This document shows positions 18,055 through 27,371 of a stretch of 64,000 nt of DNA, piece by piece (positions within the stretch are counted from its first letter, which is position 1; each line of letters begins with the position of its first letter). The DNA is from Williamsia sp. GTDB lineage: Bacteria > Actinomycetota > Actinomycetes > Mycobacteriales > Mycobacteriaceae. Location of the stretch: contig NZ_JAEMTF010000010.1 of assembly GCF_016462415.1 (NCBI RefSeq), positions 18,994 through 82,993 of the forward strand. Reading direction: 5' to 3'. The notes beneath the pieces were generated by a model. That model was not told where the DNA came from and made no database searches. It saw only the letters and a program-made list of their open reading frames with translations. The translations under genes were made by a program, and so were the position numbers.

Positions 18055-18510
18055 TCATGAGTCTCTCTGTGCGGAACGGTCGGCGGCGGTGCACTCGCCG
18101 CCGGATTCGATGAGTGCGGAGTAGTGCCTGATCTTGTTCTCGAGTGCGTCGCTGGTCTCGTCGATCAGCCTGCGCCGCTCGGCGATTCGCGCCCGGTGGG
18201 CGAGCAGGATCGCCAGACGTTCCGGGTGGGTGTCGGGTCCGCCCTCGATCAACTGGGCGAAGCGACGCATGTCGGCCACAGGCAGCCCGGTCTCGCGCAA
18301 CCGAACGAGCAGTGTGATCACGCCGATGTAGCGGTCGGTGTAGCGACGACGCCGGTCGCCGCCGCGGGGGATCGGCGGCACCATGCCCTCGCGCTCGTAC
18401 CAGCGCAACGTGTCGGGCGTCAGACCGGTGATGGTCGACACCTCGGCGATGCCGTAGGTGCGCTCGTCGTCGGTGCCGCCGGAGACCAGCGGATCGGTGG
18501 TTGTGGTCAC
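18055..18510 (-). CDS. MerR family regulator
   Basis: 151 residues: an N-terminal winged helix-turn-helix (YGIAEVSTITGLTPDTLRWYEREGM, DRRRRYTDRYIGVI) and a dimerisation coiled coil (about residues 85-140). No Cys cluster for metal binding is seen except one Cys near the C-terminus. GTG 18510 is chosen because a -10 box ends 6 nt upstream, making the transcript leaderless. It is the first gene of an operon with the aldo/keto reductase and should act on the palindrome in its own promoter. Confidence 0.88.
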   Translation of the reverse strand: MTTTTDPLVSGGTDDERTYGIAEVSTITGLTPDTLRWYEREGMVPPIPRGGDRRRRYTDRYIGVITLLVRLRETGLPVADMRRFAQLIEGGPDTHPERLAILLAHRARIAERRRLIDETSDALENKIRHYSALIESGGECTAADRSAQRDS

Positions 18511-18516
18511 CGACCA

Positions 18517-18547
18517 AGCGTAGGAGCTGGAGTGCACTCCAACGCAA
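18517..18547 (-). promoter_or_regulatory. MerR-type promoter with operator in a 19-bp spacer
   Basis: Reading leftward: -35 TTGCGT (18547-18542), spacer of exactly 19 bp (18541-18523), -10 TACGCT (18522-18517), then 6 nt to the GTG. The spacer holds the perfect 14-bp palindrome TGGAGTGCACTCCA (18528-18541). An over-long 19-bp spacer carrying a dyad is the hallmark of MerR-controlled promoters, which the activator untwists. Confidence 0.85.
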
Positions 18548-18577
18548 GGGTCGCCCGAAATGTCGGTCCAGGCGTCG

Positions 18578-19147
18578 TCAGTTCCAGCCGTACCCGCTGC
18601 GCAGGCGGTCGGCGACCGCGTCGAAGCGGGATCGGTCGAGGATCGCGCCCTCGCGGCGGATGCCCTGTTCAGGGACGTCGAGCACGCGGTCGAGACGTAC
18701 GTAGCTGACCTTGTGACCGCCATCCCACGAACCCGTTCCCACCTCGAGCCAGTCGGGGTCGTCGGCGCGGTGGCCCTGGCTCGAGAGCATCAGACCCAGC
18801 AGCGTGGTCCCGTCTCGCCCGACCACCAGCACCGGGCGGTCCTTGCCCTGGGAGGCGTCCTCCTCGAAGGCGACCCACGTCCACACGATCTCGCCGGGGT
18901 CGGCGGCGCCGTCGAGCGCTGGGCTGTACTCGATGCGTCGCGCTCGATCGGCGGTGGGACGGTCGGTGTCGGTGACGGGGCGTCCCTGCGGGCCGGGAGC
19001 GGCGCTCGGCGTCGTGGTGCCGCCGTTCATCCGCGCGGTGATCGCGGCCTTGCCCTTGTCGAGGGCGCCCGATCGCTGGAGTTCGCGGTAGATGCGCGGC
19101 CCGTGTTGCCGGGCCAGTCGTAGGGCCACGGATGTCCAGTTCGCCAT
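18578..19147 (-). CDS. PemK/MazF-like domain protein
   Basis: 189 residues. An N-terminal helical segment is followed by a PemK/MazF-like barrel (about 85-180: [36 protein letters not shown]). The family includes endoribonuclease toxins, but no antitoxin gene is adjacent and the conserved location beside lepA (like Rv2405) suggests a housekeeping or orphan role. A TAGATT -10 box (19155-19160) ends 7 nt before the ATG, so the gene is probably transcribed alone and leaderless. Confidence 0.75.
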   Translation of the reverse strand: MANWTSVALRLARQHGPRIYRELQRSGALDKGKAAITARMNGGTTTPSAAPGPQGRPVTDTDRPTADRARRIEYSPALDGAADPGEIVWTWVAFEEDASQGKDRPVLVVGRDGTTLLGLMLSSQGHRADDPDWLEVGTGSWDGGHKVSYVRLDRVLDVPEQGIRREGAILDRSRFDAVADRLRSGYGWN

Positions 19148-19157
19148 GGGGACGAAT

Positions 19158-19847
19158 CTAATCGGTCGGGCGGCCCACGAGATGCGACAGCACCGCAGCG
19201 GTGGTCAGTTCGGCCGTCGGCTTGCGGTCGGGTCGCAGATCATGCCCGGTGCCGGTGATCTCCACCACAGTCGTCGGCGCCGGGATCAGGGCGACGGCGG
19301 CGGTGAGTTCGTCGGTGGTCGCGAACGGGTCCGACGGCCCGTGCACCACGACGACCGGCCGGGTGATGCGGGGCAGGTGCTCGACGCGCAGGCGATCGGG
19401 CTTGCCGGGCGGGTGCAGCGGATACGACGTCAGCAACAGTCCGTCGGCGACCGAGGCGTCGTCGGCGACGACCATCGACGCCTGCCTGCCGCCGTAGGAG
19501 TGCCCGCCGACGATGAGTGGGCCGGCCCCCAGCTCGCGCAGCAGCGCACACGCCCGGGCGATGCCGTCCCGGTCACGCGCCGATCCGGACGGACTGGGCG
19601 GGCCCTTCGGGCGGTTCTGCCGATACGGGAGATCGATCCGGGCGACCAGGACCCCACGTGCACTCAGCGCGGCTCCCAGCTGACGAAGCAGCAGGCCGTC
19701 GTGGTTGCCGCCGGCCCCGTGGGTGAGCACGGCGGTCGCGATCGGTTCGCCGGCCGGGCGGTGCAGGACCCCGACGACACCGTCGTCGGCCAGGGGCTCG
19801 CCGGTCGTCCGGTCGTCGCCGGCGCCGGCGTCATCATGGTTGGCCAC
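19158..19847 (-). CDS. Alpha/beta hydrolase (dienelactone-hydrolase-like)
   Basis: 229 residues with [14 protein letters not shown] (oxyanion-hole region), the nucleophile elbow [18 protein letters not shown] (acid Asp region) and a C-terminal TGTGHDL histidine. It resembles the small KANL3/Tex30-type hydrolases. The substrate is unknown. GTG 19847 is supported by TACCGT (19855-19860), 7 nt upstream. It is divergent from lepA. Confidence 0.82.
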   Translation of the reverse strand: MANHDDAGAGDDRTTGEPLADDGVVGVLHRPAGEPIATAVLTHGAGGNHDGLLLRQLGAALSARGVLVARIDLPYRQNRPKGPPSPSGSARDRDGIARACALLRELGAGPLIVGGHSYGGRQASMVVADDASVADGLLLTSYPLHPPGKPDRLRVEHLPRITRPVVVVHGPSDPFATTDELTAAVALIPAPTTVVEITGTGHDLRPDRKPTAELTTAAVLSHLVGRPTD

Positions 19848-19949
19848 GGCGCCCACGGTAACGGTGGGCCCGGCGCCGAGGAGTGCTGCGCACGCCGGGC
19901 GGGGTCCATGACGTGCGAAACTGGGGGTACGCGACGTCCCGTCAGAGGA

Positions 19950-21815
19950 GTGAGTTCGATTCCCAGCTTTGCCGACACCACCTTCACCGATCCCGAACGG
20001 ATCCGGAACTTCTGCATCATCGCCCACATCGACCATGGCAAGTCGACGCTGGCCGATCGCATGTTGCAGCTCACCGGTGTCGTCGAGGCGCGGCAGATGC
20101 GGGCGCAGTACCTCGACCGGATGGACATCGAGCGCGAGCGCGGCATCACCATCAAGGCGCAGAACGTCCGCCTGCCGTGGCAGGTCACGACCGACGGCGT
20201 GACGACCGACTACGTCATGCACCTCATCGACACCCCCGGACACGTCGACTTCACCTATGAGGTGTCGCGCGCGCTGGAGGCCTGTGAGGGTGCGGTGCTG
20301 CTCGTCGACGCCGCCCAGGGCATCGAGGCGCAGACGCTGGCCAACCTCTACCTGGCCATGGACAAGGACCTCACGATCATCCCGGTCCTGAACAAGATCG
20401 ACCTGCCCGCGGCCGATCCCGATCGCTACGCCGCCGAGATCGCACACATCATCGGCTGCGACCCCGACGACATCCTGCGTGTCTCGGGCAAGACCGGTGC
20501 CGGCGTCACCGAGCTGCTCGACGAGATCGTGAAGCTGATCCCCGCCCCGGTCGGCGACGCCGACGGTCCGACACGGGCGATGATCTTCGACTCGGTCTAC
20601 GACACCTACCGCGGCGTGGTCACCTACGTCCGCGTGGTCGACGGGCGTCTCGAGCCGCGCGTCAAGGTCGAGATGATGTCGACCGGCAGCACGCACGAGT
20701 GCCTCGAGGTGGGCATCGTCTCGCCCGAGCCGAAAGCGTCGAAAGGCCTCGGGGTCGGCGAGGTCGGTTATCTCATCACCGGTGTGAAGGACGTCCGGCA
20801 GTCGAAGGTCGGCGACACGATCACGACCGCCCGAAACGGGGCGACCGACGCATTGACCGGATACCGGGAGCCCCGCCCGATGGTTTACTCCGGGCTCTAC
20901 CCGGTCGACGGGTCGGACTACCCGGATCTGCGCGACGCGCTGGAGAAGTTGCAGCTCAACGACGCCGCGTTGACCTGGGAGCCGGAGACCTCGGTGGCGC
21001 TCGGGTTCGGATTCCGTTGTGGCTTCCTGGGTTTGCTGCACATGGAGATCACACGTGAGCGACTCGAGCGGGAGTTCGACCTCGACCTGATCTCGACCGC
21101 GCCGAACGTCGTCTACCGGCTCGTCGGCGAGGACGGTGCCGACATGACGGTCACCAACCCGTCGGACTGGCCCGACGGCAAGGCCCAGGCCATCTTCGAA
21201 CCGATCGTCAAGACGACGGTGATCGCGCCGAGCGAGTTCGTCGGCACGATCATGGAGCTGTGTCAGTCCCGCCGTGGCGAACTCGGTGGCATGGACTACC
21301 TCTCGGAGACCCGCGTCGAGCTGCGCTACACGATGCCCATGGCCGAGATCATCTTCGACTTCTTCGACGCACTCAAGTCCCGAACGCGTGGATACGCCAG
21401 CCTGGATTACGAGGAGGCGGGCGAACAGGAATCGGCACTGGTGAAGGTCGACATCCTGCTGCAGGGCGAGGCCGTCGACGCGTTCAGCGCGATCGTGCAC
21501 AAGGACGGCGCCTTCGCCTACGGCAACAAGATGACGCTCAAACTCAAAGAGCTCATCCCGCGCCAGCAGTTCGAGGTGCCGATCCAGGCCGCCGTGGGCT
21601 CGAAGATCATTGCGCGCGAGAACATCCGGGCGATCCGTAAGGACGTGCTCGCCAAGTGCTACGGCGGTGACATCAGCCGTAAGCGCAAACTGCTCGAGAA
21701 GCAGAAGGAGGGCAAGAAGCGGATGAAGACCATCGGTCGGGTCGAGGTCCCGCAGGAGGCCTTCGTGGCGGCGCTGTCATCGGATGCGGGCAACGACAAG
21801 TCCAAGGGCAAGTAG
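19950..21815 (+). CDS. lepA: Elongation factor 4 (back-translocating GTPase)
   Basis: 621 residues, full length. GTPase motifs: G1 HIDHGKST, G3 DTPGHVDF, G4 NKIDLP. The LepA C-terminal domain includes [22 protein letters not shown] and [15 protein letters not shown]. It acts on stalled ribosomes. The start is uncertain: GTG 19950 ([12 protein letters not shown]) gives homologous length, with AGAGGA directly before it and too close to be a good ribosome binding site; an in-frame ATG at 19908 is an alternative. Confidence 0.95.
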   Translation: MSSIPSFADTTFTDPERIRNFCIIAHIDHGKSTLADRMLQLTGVVEARQMRAQYLDRMDIERERGITIKAQNVRLPWQVTTDGVTTDYVMHLIDTPGHVDFTYEVSRALEACEGAVLLVDAAQGIEAQTLANLYLAMDKDLTIIPVLNKIDLPAADPDRYAAEIAHIIGCDPDDILRVSGKTGAGVTELLDEIVKLIPAPVGDADGPTRAMIFDSVYDTYRGVVTYVRVVDGRLEPRVKVEMMSTGSTHECLEVGIVSPEPKASKGLGVGEVGYLITGVKDVRQSKVGDTITTARNGATDALTGYREPRPMVYSGLYPVDGSDYPDLRDALEKLQLNDAALTWEPETSVALGFGFRCGFLGLLHMEITRERLEREFDLDLISTAPNVVYRLVGEDGADMTVTNPSDWPDGKAQAIFEPIVKTTVIAPSEFVGTIMELCQSRRGELGGMDYLSETRVELRYTMPMAEIIFDFFDALKSRTRGYASLDYEEAGEQESALVKVDILLQGEAVDAFSAIVHKDGAFAYGNKMTLKLKELIPRQQFEVPIQAAVGSKIIARENIRAIRKDVLAKCYGGDISRKRKLLEKQKEGKKRMKTIGRVEVPQEAFVAALSSDAGNDKSKGK

Positions 21816-21826
21816 GCCCGCCGCAC

Positions 21827-21832
21827 TACCAT
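21827..21832 (+). promoter_or_regulatory. -10 box of leaderless M3 peptidase promoter
   Basis: TACCAT ends 7 nt before the ATG at 21840, directly behind the lepA stop. Confidence 0.55.
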
Positions 21833-21839
21833 CGTGGGC

Positions 21840-23876
21840 ATGCCGACCAACCCGGTGCTCGCGCCGAGCCCCCACATCCACGGACTGCCCGATTTCCCGT
21901 CCATCTCCGACGACGACTTCGTGCCCGCGTTCGACATCGCGATGGCCGAACACCTGCGTGAGGTTGAGGCGATCGCGGCGGACACCCGGCCGCCGACGTT
22001 CGCCAACACCATCGAGGCGTTGGAGCAGACCGGCCGCGCTCTCGCGCAGGCGGCCGGCGTGTTCTTCAATCTCGTGGGCCCGGACACCAATCCGGCCCGC
22101 AACGCCATCGCTCAGGAACTCGCACCGCGACTGACCGAGCACGGCAACACGATCGCGTTGCACGGCGCCCTGTTCGCACGCATCGAGCAGCTGTACCGGA
22201 CCCGTGACTCGCTCGGTCTCGACGAACCATCACTACGGTTGTTGGAGAGGCGTTTTCGTGACGCTGTGCGTGCCGGTGCGGCGCTCGACGACGACGGCCA
22301 GCGTCAGATGCGGGAGATCTCCGGACGGCTGTCGACATTGACGACGACCTTCTCGCAGTACGTGCTCGACGACAGCAATGCCAGCGCGGTGCTCGTCGAC
22401 GACGTGGCCGCCCTCGACGGCCTGTCGGCGTCGGCGATCTCGGCCGCCGCGGACGCGGCGACCGAGGCGGGCCACGACGGCAAACTGCTGCTGTCCCTGG
22501 ATCTGCCGACCAGTCAGTCGGCGCTGGCCTCGTTGACCGACCCGGAGACCCGCAGGCGGGTCTTCGAGGCGTCCGTGAGCCGCTGCTCGCGCGGCAACGA
22601 ATTCGACACCCGCGCCATGGTCCTGGAGATCACCGCGCTGCGTGCCCGCAGCGCCCGACTGCTCGGCTACCGCAACCACGCCGAGTTCGTCATCGCCGAG
22701 CAGACCGCCCCGGACGCCGATGCGGTGCAGTCGTTCCTGTCCGAGTTGGTCGCCGCCGCGATGCGCGCGGGTGGGCGTGAGCTGACACGGTTGCACGGGT
22801 CGGGGTCCGATCCGATCGCGCCGTCGGACATCACCCACCGGCTCGCGGTCGAGCAGCGGCAGAACTCGGCGGTGTCGCTCGAGGCCTTCGACGACTACTG
22901 CGAACTCGACCGCGTCCTCACCGACGGGGTGTTCGCCGCGGCGCGGGCACTCTACGGACTGCGGATGGTCGAACGTCCGGAGCTGCCGACCTATCACCCC
23001 GATGTGCGCACGTGGGAGGTGTTCGACGCCGACGGGGTGTCGGTGGGGTTGTTCCTCGGCGACTTCTTCGCGCGGCCCAGCAAGCGCGGCGGTGCCTGGA
23101 TGAACAACATCGTCGACCAGTCGCAGCTGCTCGTCACCCACCCGATCGTCGTCAACGTGCTGAATCTGACCAAGCCGCAACCGGGTTCGCCGTGCCTGCT
23201 CTCCTTCGACCAGCTGACCACTCTGTTCCACGAGTTCGGTCACGCGTTGCACGGGCTGCTCTCGGCGGTCCGCTACCCGTCGCAGTCGGGCACCAACGTC
23301 CCCCGTGATTTCGTCGAGTTCCCATCCCAGGTCAACGAGATGTGGGCCCTGCACCCGACCGTCCTGTCCGGCTACGCCCGACACCACCAGACCGGTGCGG
23401 CCATCCCGCCCGAACTCGCCGAGGCCGCCCGTGAGGCCACCTCGGTCGAGTCCGCGCACAGCACCATCGAATACCTGGCCGCCGCGGTTCTCGACCTCGA
23501 GTGGCACCGCATCACCGCCGACGACGAGATCACCGACGTCGAGGCCTTCGAGGCCCGTGCACTCGCCTCCGCCGGGGTCGCCAGCGATCTCATCCCGCCG
23601 CGCTACCGCAGCGCCTACTTCAACCACATCTTCGGCGGCGGGTACTCGGCCGGCTACTACTCCTACATCTGGTCGGAGGTGCTCGACGCCGAGACCGAGC
23701 AGTGGTTCCTCGCCAACGGCGGCCTGACCCGCGCCAACGGGCAACGCTTCGCCGACGCGACCCTGTCCCGCGGCGACAGTGTCGATCCCATCGCCGCGCA
23801 CGCCGAACTGATCGGGCGGAGCGCGGAGATCGAGCCGTTGCTGGCGCGCAAGGGACTCGTGGCCGCGGCGGGCTGA
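21840..23876 (+). CDS. M3 family oligopeptidase (Dcp/oligopeptidase A-like)
   Basis: 678-residue zinc metallopeptidase. The HEFGH zinc motif starts at His464 in LTTLFHEFGHALHGLL, and the third ligand region EFPSQVNEMW follows. It degrades short peptides in the cytosol. The C-terminal FGGGYSAGYYSYIWSE segment is typical of Dcp/Prp-type members. ATG 21840 is chosen over 21834 because of the -10 box. Confidence 0.93.
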   Translation: MPTNPVLAPSPHIHGLPDFPSISDDDFVPAFDIAMAEHLREVEAIAADTRPPTFANTIEALEQTGRALAQAAGVFFNLVGPDTNPARNAIAQELAPRLTEHGNTIALHGALFARIEQLYRTRDSLGLDEPSLRLLERRFRDAVRAGAALDDDGQRQMREISGRLSTLTTTFSQYVLDDSNASAVLVDDVAALDGLSASAISAAADAATEAGHDGKLLLSLDLPTSQSALASLTDPETRRRVFEASVSRCSRGNEFDTRAMVLEITALRARSARLLGYRNHAEFVIAEQTAPDADAVQSFLSELVAAAMRAGGRELTRLHGSGSDPIAPSDITHRLAVEQRQNSAVSLEAFDDYCELDRVLTDGVFAAARALYGLRMVERPELPTYHPDVRTWEVFDADGVSVGLFLGDFFARPSKRGGAWMNNIVDQSQLLVTHPIVVNVLNLTKPQPGSPCLLSFDQLTTLFHEFGHALHGLLSAVRYPSQSGTNVPRDFVEFPSQVNEMWALHPTVLSGYARHHQTGAAIPPELAEAAREATSVESAHSTIEYLAAAVLDLEWHRITADDEITDVEAFEARALASAGVASDLIPPRYRSAYFNHIFGGGYSAGYYSYIWSEVLDAETEQWFLANGGLTRANGQRFADATLSRGDSVDPIAAHAELIGRSAEIEPLLARKGLVAAAG

Positions 23877-23920
23877 GACGCCCCGACACGGTCGGTGTGC
23901 GCCGATCGCGCGCGGTTGGG

Positions 23921-23926
23921 CAAGAT
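23921..23926 (+). promoter_or_regulatory. -10 box of the cation efflux gene
   Basis: CAAGAT ends 7 nt before GTG 23934, supporting that start over the upstream in-frame starts at 23895 and 23925. Confidence 0.45.
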
Positions 23927-23933
23927 GATCGGA

Positions 23934-24839
23934 GTGACCACACCCGCCCGTGTAGACCTGTCCCGCTACGCGCTGATCAGCATCGTCGCGTCGGTCGTCG
24001 TCATCTCGCTGAAGATCGTCGCCTGGCGGGTGTCGGGGTCGGTGGGTCTTCTCTCCGACGCCGCCGAGTCCATGGTGAACGTCGTCGCCGCGGTGGGCGC
24101 CTTCATCGCGCTGCGGGTCGCGGCACGCCCGGCCGACGACGACCACAACTTCGGCCACACCAAGGCCGAGTACTTCTCCGCGGTCTTCGAGGGCGTGATG
24201 ATCGTGATCGCCGCGGGGATCATCATCGTGGCCGCGACCGAACGCCTGTTCAACCCGTCCGAACTCGACTCCGTCGGGCTGGGATTGGTGATCTCACTGG
24301 TCGCCACCGCCATCAACGGTGGGGTCGGTGTGCTGCTGTTGCGAATCGGGCGGCGGCACCGGTCGCTGTCGCTGGAGGCCGACGGCAAGCACCTGCTGAC
24401 CGACGTGTGGACGACCGCGGGCGTCGTGGTCGGTGTGCTGCTGGTGGCGCTCACCGGGTGGCTGCCGCTGGACCCGCTGATCGCGATCGCGGTCGCCGTC
24501 AACATTCTCGTCGTCGGCGGACGGCTGGTGTGGGAATCCGGTGCGGGGCTGATGGACACGGCTCTACCCGACGAGGACCGCGGTCGGGTCGACGCGGTGC
24601 TCGACCGGTATCGCAGCTCCGACATCGACTTCCACGACATCCGCACCCGCGAGTCGGGCCACGAGCGCTTCCTGCAGCTGCACATGCTGGTGCCCGGCGA
24701 GTGGAGCGTGCAGCGCGGCCACGATCTCGTCGAAGAGGTCGAGACCGATCTCGTTCAGTCGCTCGACCACCTGCACGTGACCATCCACCTCGAACCCATC
24801 GGCGATCCGGCCGCCTACGAGTCCTGGCGTCTGGACTGA
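23934..24839 (+). CDS. Cation diffusion facilitator family transporter
   Basis: 301 residues with six membrane segments and a cytosolic C-terminal domain (about 210-300). Metal-site signatures: SDAAESMVNVV in helix 2, HNFGHTKAEYFSA after it, and DGKHLLTDVWTT in helix 5. It exports divalent metal (Zn, Mn, Fe or Co) against protons; the metal cannot be fixed from sequence. It converges with the GH15 gene across a strong hairpin. Confidence 0.92.
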   Translation: MTTPARVDLSRYALISIVASVVVISLKIVAWRVSGSVGLLSDAAESMVNVVAAVGAFIALRVAARPADDDHNFGHTKAEYFSAVFEGVMIVIAAGIIIVAATERLFNPSELDSVGLGLVISLVATAINGGVGVLLLRIGRRHRSLSLEADGKHLLTDVWTTAGVVVGVLLVALTGWLPLDPLIAIAVAVNILVVGGRLVWESGAGLMDTALPDEDRGRVDAVLDRYRSSDIDFHDIRTRESGHERFLQLHMLVPGEWSVQRGHDLVEEVETDLVQSLDHLHVTIHLEPIGDPAAYESWRLD

Positions 24840-24842
24840 CCA

Positions 24843-24874
24843 CTCCCACCGCGGCTCGACGGCCGCGGTGGGAG
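24843..24874. terminator. Bidirectional terminator, cation efflux / GH15
   Basis: CTCCCACCGCGG (24843-24854), 8-nt loop, CCGCGGTGGGAG (24863-24874): a perfect 12-bp stem centred between converging stops at 24839 and 24876. Confidence 0.85.
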
Positions 24875-24875
24875 A

Positions 24876-26876
24876 TCAGTGGTTCGCGGGCACGAACGTG
24901 CTGTGTGCGCCGGCCTCCTCGGCGCGGATCACGTGCATGACGGCGTTGATCAGCGCCAGGTGCGTGAACGCCTGCGGGAAGTTGCCGAGGTGGCGGCCGG
25001 TCTTGGCGTCGATCTCCTCGGCGTAGAGCTTGAGTGGGCTGGAGTAGTTGAGCAGTCGCTCGCACAACTGCTTCGCGCGGGCCAGCTCACCGATCTCGAC
25101 GAGTGCGGACACCAACCAGAACGAGCAGATGGTGAACGTGCCCTCCTCGCCGGACAGGCCGTCGTCGGTCTCCTCGACCCGGTAGCGCAGGACCAGACCG
25201 TTCTCGGTCAGGTCGTCGGCGATGGCGAGCACGGTGTTGCGGACCCGCTCGTCGTCGGACGGTAGGAAGCGCAGCAGCGGGACCAGCAGAAGGGATGCGT
25301 CGAGGGCGTCGTTGCCGTATCGCTGGGTGAACACGCCGTTGCCGTTGACGCCGTGTTCGAGGACGTCGGCCTTGATCTCGTCGGCGATGCCCGCCCACGT
25401 CTTGGCGTACGACTTCTCGCCGTGCATGGTGGCGAGTTTGGAACCACGGTCCAGGGCGATCCAGCACATGACCTTCGACGAGGTGAAATGCTGCGGTTCG
25501 CCGCGCACCTCCCAGATCCCGCGGTCGGGCTTCTTCCAGTGCTTGACCGCTTCCTCGACCTGCGCCTTGAGCACCGGCCACAGGGTCTCGGGGATCGTGT
25601 CGTTGGACTTCATGTTCAGGTACACCGAGTCGAGCATGGTGCCCCAGATGTCGTGCTGCGCCTGGTTGTACGCGCCGTTGCCGATGCGGACCGGTCGCGC
25701 GCCGTCGTAACCCGAGAGGTGGTGCAGTTCCTCCTCGTCGAGGGTGCGTTCGCCACCCACGCCGTACATGACCTGCAGAGGATGGTGCTCACCGTTGGTC
25801 ACCCCGGACACGTCGGCGATGAACGAGAAGAAGTCGTCGGCCTCCCGGTCGAGGCCGAGGGTGTAGAGACCCCACAGCGCGAAGGTCGAGTCACGCACCC
25901 ACGCATAGCGGTAGTCCCAGTTGCGTTCTCCGCCCGGCGTCTCGGGCAGCGACGTGGTCGCCGCGGCCAACAGTGCGCCGGTGGGGGAGTAGGTCAGACC
26001 CTTGAGGGTCAGCGCGCTGCGCTGCAGGTGGCCCCGCCACGGGTGGTCGGGGAACGATCCGACGTTGATCCACTGACGCCACGACTCCGACGTCGACCAC
26101 ATCTTCTGCGCCGCCTCCTCCCAGTTCTGCGGCGCGGGCTGCGAGGACCAGCTCAACGCGATGAAGCGGTCGTCGCCCTCGGTCAGTCGTGATCGGGCAC
26201 GCGCCTCGCGTCCCTCCAGTCCCAGCTTGAGGTTGGTGGTCAACTTCAACGTGGGGACGGGGTGGGTGGTGTCGGTCGCGGTCGCGATCGCCTCGGAATA
26301 GGCGGGCCCGGAGTACTCCCAGGTGGTGGTACCGCGGTGGTAGTCGAAGGCGGGCTCGCAGCTCATGGCGACCTCGACGGTGCCGCTCACGCACTTCACG
26401 GTGCGCAGCAGGATGTGCTCGGCGTCCCAGTCGGTCGGGGTGCGGCGGTGCGTGCGTGATCGGGTCTCGATGTCGTGCCAGGGCCCCATGACCAGTGCGT
26501 CGCGGACGACGATCCAGCCGGTGTCGGTCTGCCAGGTCGTCTCCACCATCAGACTGCCCGGCAGGTAGCGGCGGTCGACCGGCACGTTGACCCCGTAAGG
26601 GGCGAGTTTGAAGTGCCCTGCGGATCTGTCCAGCACGGCCCCGAAGATGCTGGGGGAGTCCGGACGGGGGACACACATCCACTCGACCGCGCCGTTGCGC
26701 GCGATCAGGCAGTTGGTCTCGCAGTCGGACAGGAAGGCGTAGTCGTCGATCGGGGGAAACGCGTTGCGCGTGGCCGTGGCCGGGGTGAACGCGCTGACGT
26801 CGGGATCGAACGAGCCGGCGTGGGCTCCGCCGGCGGCGAACGCCGTGGCGACGCCGTCCGCTGAGGGGGTTGTCAT
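24876..26876 (-). CDS. Glycoside hydrolase family 15 enzyme, probable trehalase
   Basis: 666 residues. The N-terminal beta-sandwich (about 50-300: DYAFLSDCETNCLIARNGAVEW) and (alpha/alpha)6 barrel include RNWDYRYAWVRDS and, near the C-terminus, a Glu in GEEGTFTICSFWL, matching GH15 catalytic regions. The syntenic homologue Rv2402 belongs to the mycobacterial trehalase group, so trehalose hydrolysis is the likely reaction; glucoamylase activity is the alternative. ATG 26876 is preferred since CATGAT (26883-26888) ends 6 nt upstream. Confidence 0.87.
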   Translation of the reverse strand: MTTPSADGVATAFAAGGAHAGSFDPDVSAFTPATATRNAFPPIDDYAFLSDCETNCLIARNGAVEWMCVPRPDSPSIFGAVLDRSAGHFKLAPYGVNVPVDRRYLPGSLMVETTWQTDTGWIVVRDALVMGPWHDIETRSRTHRRTPTDWDAEHILLRTVKCVSGTVEVAMSCEPAFDYHRGTTTWEYSGPAYSEAIATATDTTHPVPTLKLTTNLKLGLEGREARARSRLTEGDDRFIALSWSSQPAPQNWEEAAQKMWSTSESWRQWINVGSFPDHPWRGHLQRSALTLKGLTYSPTGALLAAATTSLPETPGGERNWDYRYAWVRDSTFALWGLYTLGLDREADDFFSFIADVSGVTNGEHHPLQVMYGVGGERTLDEEELHHLSGYDGARPVRIGNGAYNQAQHDIWGTMLDSVYLNMKSNDTIPETLWPVLKAQVEEAVKHWKKPDRGIWEVRGEPQHFTSSKVMCWIALDRGSKLATMHGEKSYAKTWAGIADEIKADVLEHGVNGNGVFTQRYGNDALDASLLLVPLLRFLPSDDERVRNTVLAIADDLTENGLVLRYRVEETDDGLSGEEGTFTICSFWLVSALVEIGELARAKQLCERLLNYSSPLKLYAEEIDAKTGRHLGNFPQAFTHLALINAVMHVIRAEEAGAHSTFVPANH

Positions 26877-26882
26877 CGGTCC

Positions 26883-26888
26883 ATCATG
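26883..26888 (-). promoter_or_regulatory. -10 box of the GH15 gene
   Basis: CATGAT on the minus strand, 6 nt before ATG 26876; A at position 2 and T at position 6 are kept. Confidence 0.4.
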
Positions 26889-26988
26889 AGTGAGCGGTGC
26901 CATGCTGCGCCACACGTAGACGGCGCGTCCGGCGACAGCTGTCGGTGACCGGCGACACCGGACACCCGTCGGCCGCGGTCGACTTTAG

Positions 26989-27021
26989 ATTCACCGTGAA
27001 TAAAATCGCGCAGGCTAGGCT
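26989..27021 (+). promoter_or_regulatory. Palindromic operator and -10 box before two small membrane genes
   Basis: ATTCAC-C-GTGAAT (26989-27001) is a perfect 13-bp palindrome in an AT-rich patch and covers the expected -35 region. The -10 box TAGGCT (27016-27021) ends 6 nt before GTG 27028. Confidence 0.55.
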
Positions 27022-27027
27022 GGGCGC

Positions 27028-27228
27028 GTGAACGGATTGCGGACCTGGTGGGACGGTGTGGAGGCATGGCTCACCGGTTTGTCGTTCCTGCCGCAGTTGC
27101 TGGTGTCGCTGGCCGTGGTCATCCCGGCGGCGATAGTGGCCGCGATTGTCCTGAACGCCCTGGTCAACGGTGTGTCGAACCTCGTCGACCGGGTGCGGCC
27201 GACCGAGCGCACGAGCGAGGATCACTGA
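27028..27228 (+). CDS. Small single-pass membrane protein (66 aa)
   Basis: 66 residues with an amphipathic start (NGLRTWWDGVEAWLTGL), one long membrane segment at about 21-47, and a charged C-terminal tail (DRVRPTERTSEDH). Its place just before subI is like that of the small membrane protein Rv2401A in mycobacteria. The function is unknown; proximity suggests a link to sulfate transport, but it has its own leaderless promoter. Confidence 0.75.
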   Translation: MNGLRTWWDGVEAWLTGLSFLPQLLVSLAVVIPAAIVAAIVLNALVNGVSNLVDRVRPTERTSEDH

Positions 27229-27229
27229 C

Positions 27230-27307
27230 ATGCCGCGCTCCCGCGTCACCATCGCTCTTATCGCTCTGCTCATACTCGTGCTCGTCGCCTGGCTCGTCAC
27301 CCGTTAG
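27230..27307 (+). CDS. 25-residue membrane microprotein
   Basis: ATG 27230 starts 1 nt after the stop of the 66-aa gene and is preceded by AGCGAGGA with suitable spacing. The peptide begins MPRSR, then residues 6-23 are almost wholly Ile/Leu/Val/Ala with one Trp, and it ends in Arg: a classic single membrane span with positive ends. No known family is recognised. Coupled translation with the 66-aa gene suggests the two act together. Confidence 0.6.
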   Translation: MPRSRVTIALIALLILVLVAWLVTR

Positions 27308-27331
27308 CGCTGCTCAGAAGAGCATTCATGG

Positions 27332-27364
27332 TCACCGGAGGCCGTGTGGTCCCGGTGATAATCT
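27332..27364 (+). promoter_or_regulatory. Promoter and possible operator of the sulfate transport operon
   Basis: The -10 box TAATCT (27359-27364) ends 7 nt before the GTG of the leader ORF. The inverted repeat TCACCGG (27332-27338) / CCGGTGA (27352-27358) spans the -35 region and could bind a regulator. Confidence 0.55.
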
Positions 27365-27371
27365 TCGGCCT

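Noticed and set aside
18578..19147. Toxin-antitoxin module
   Set aside because: No antitoxin-like small gene overlaps or flanks the PemK-like gene.
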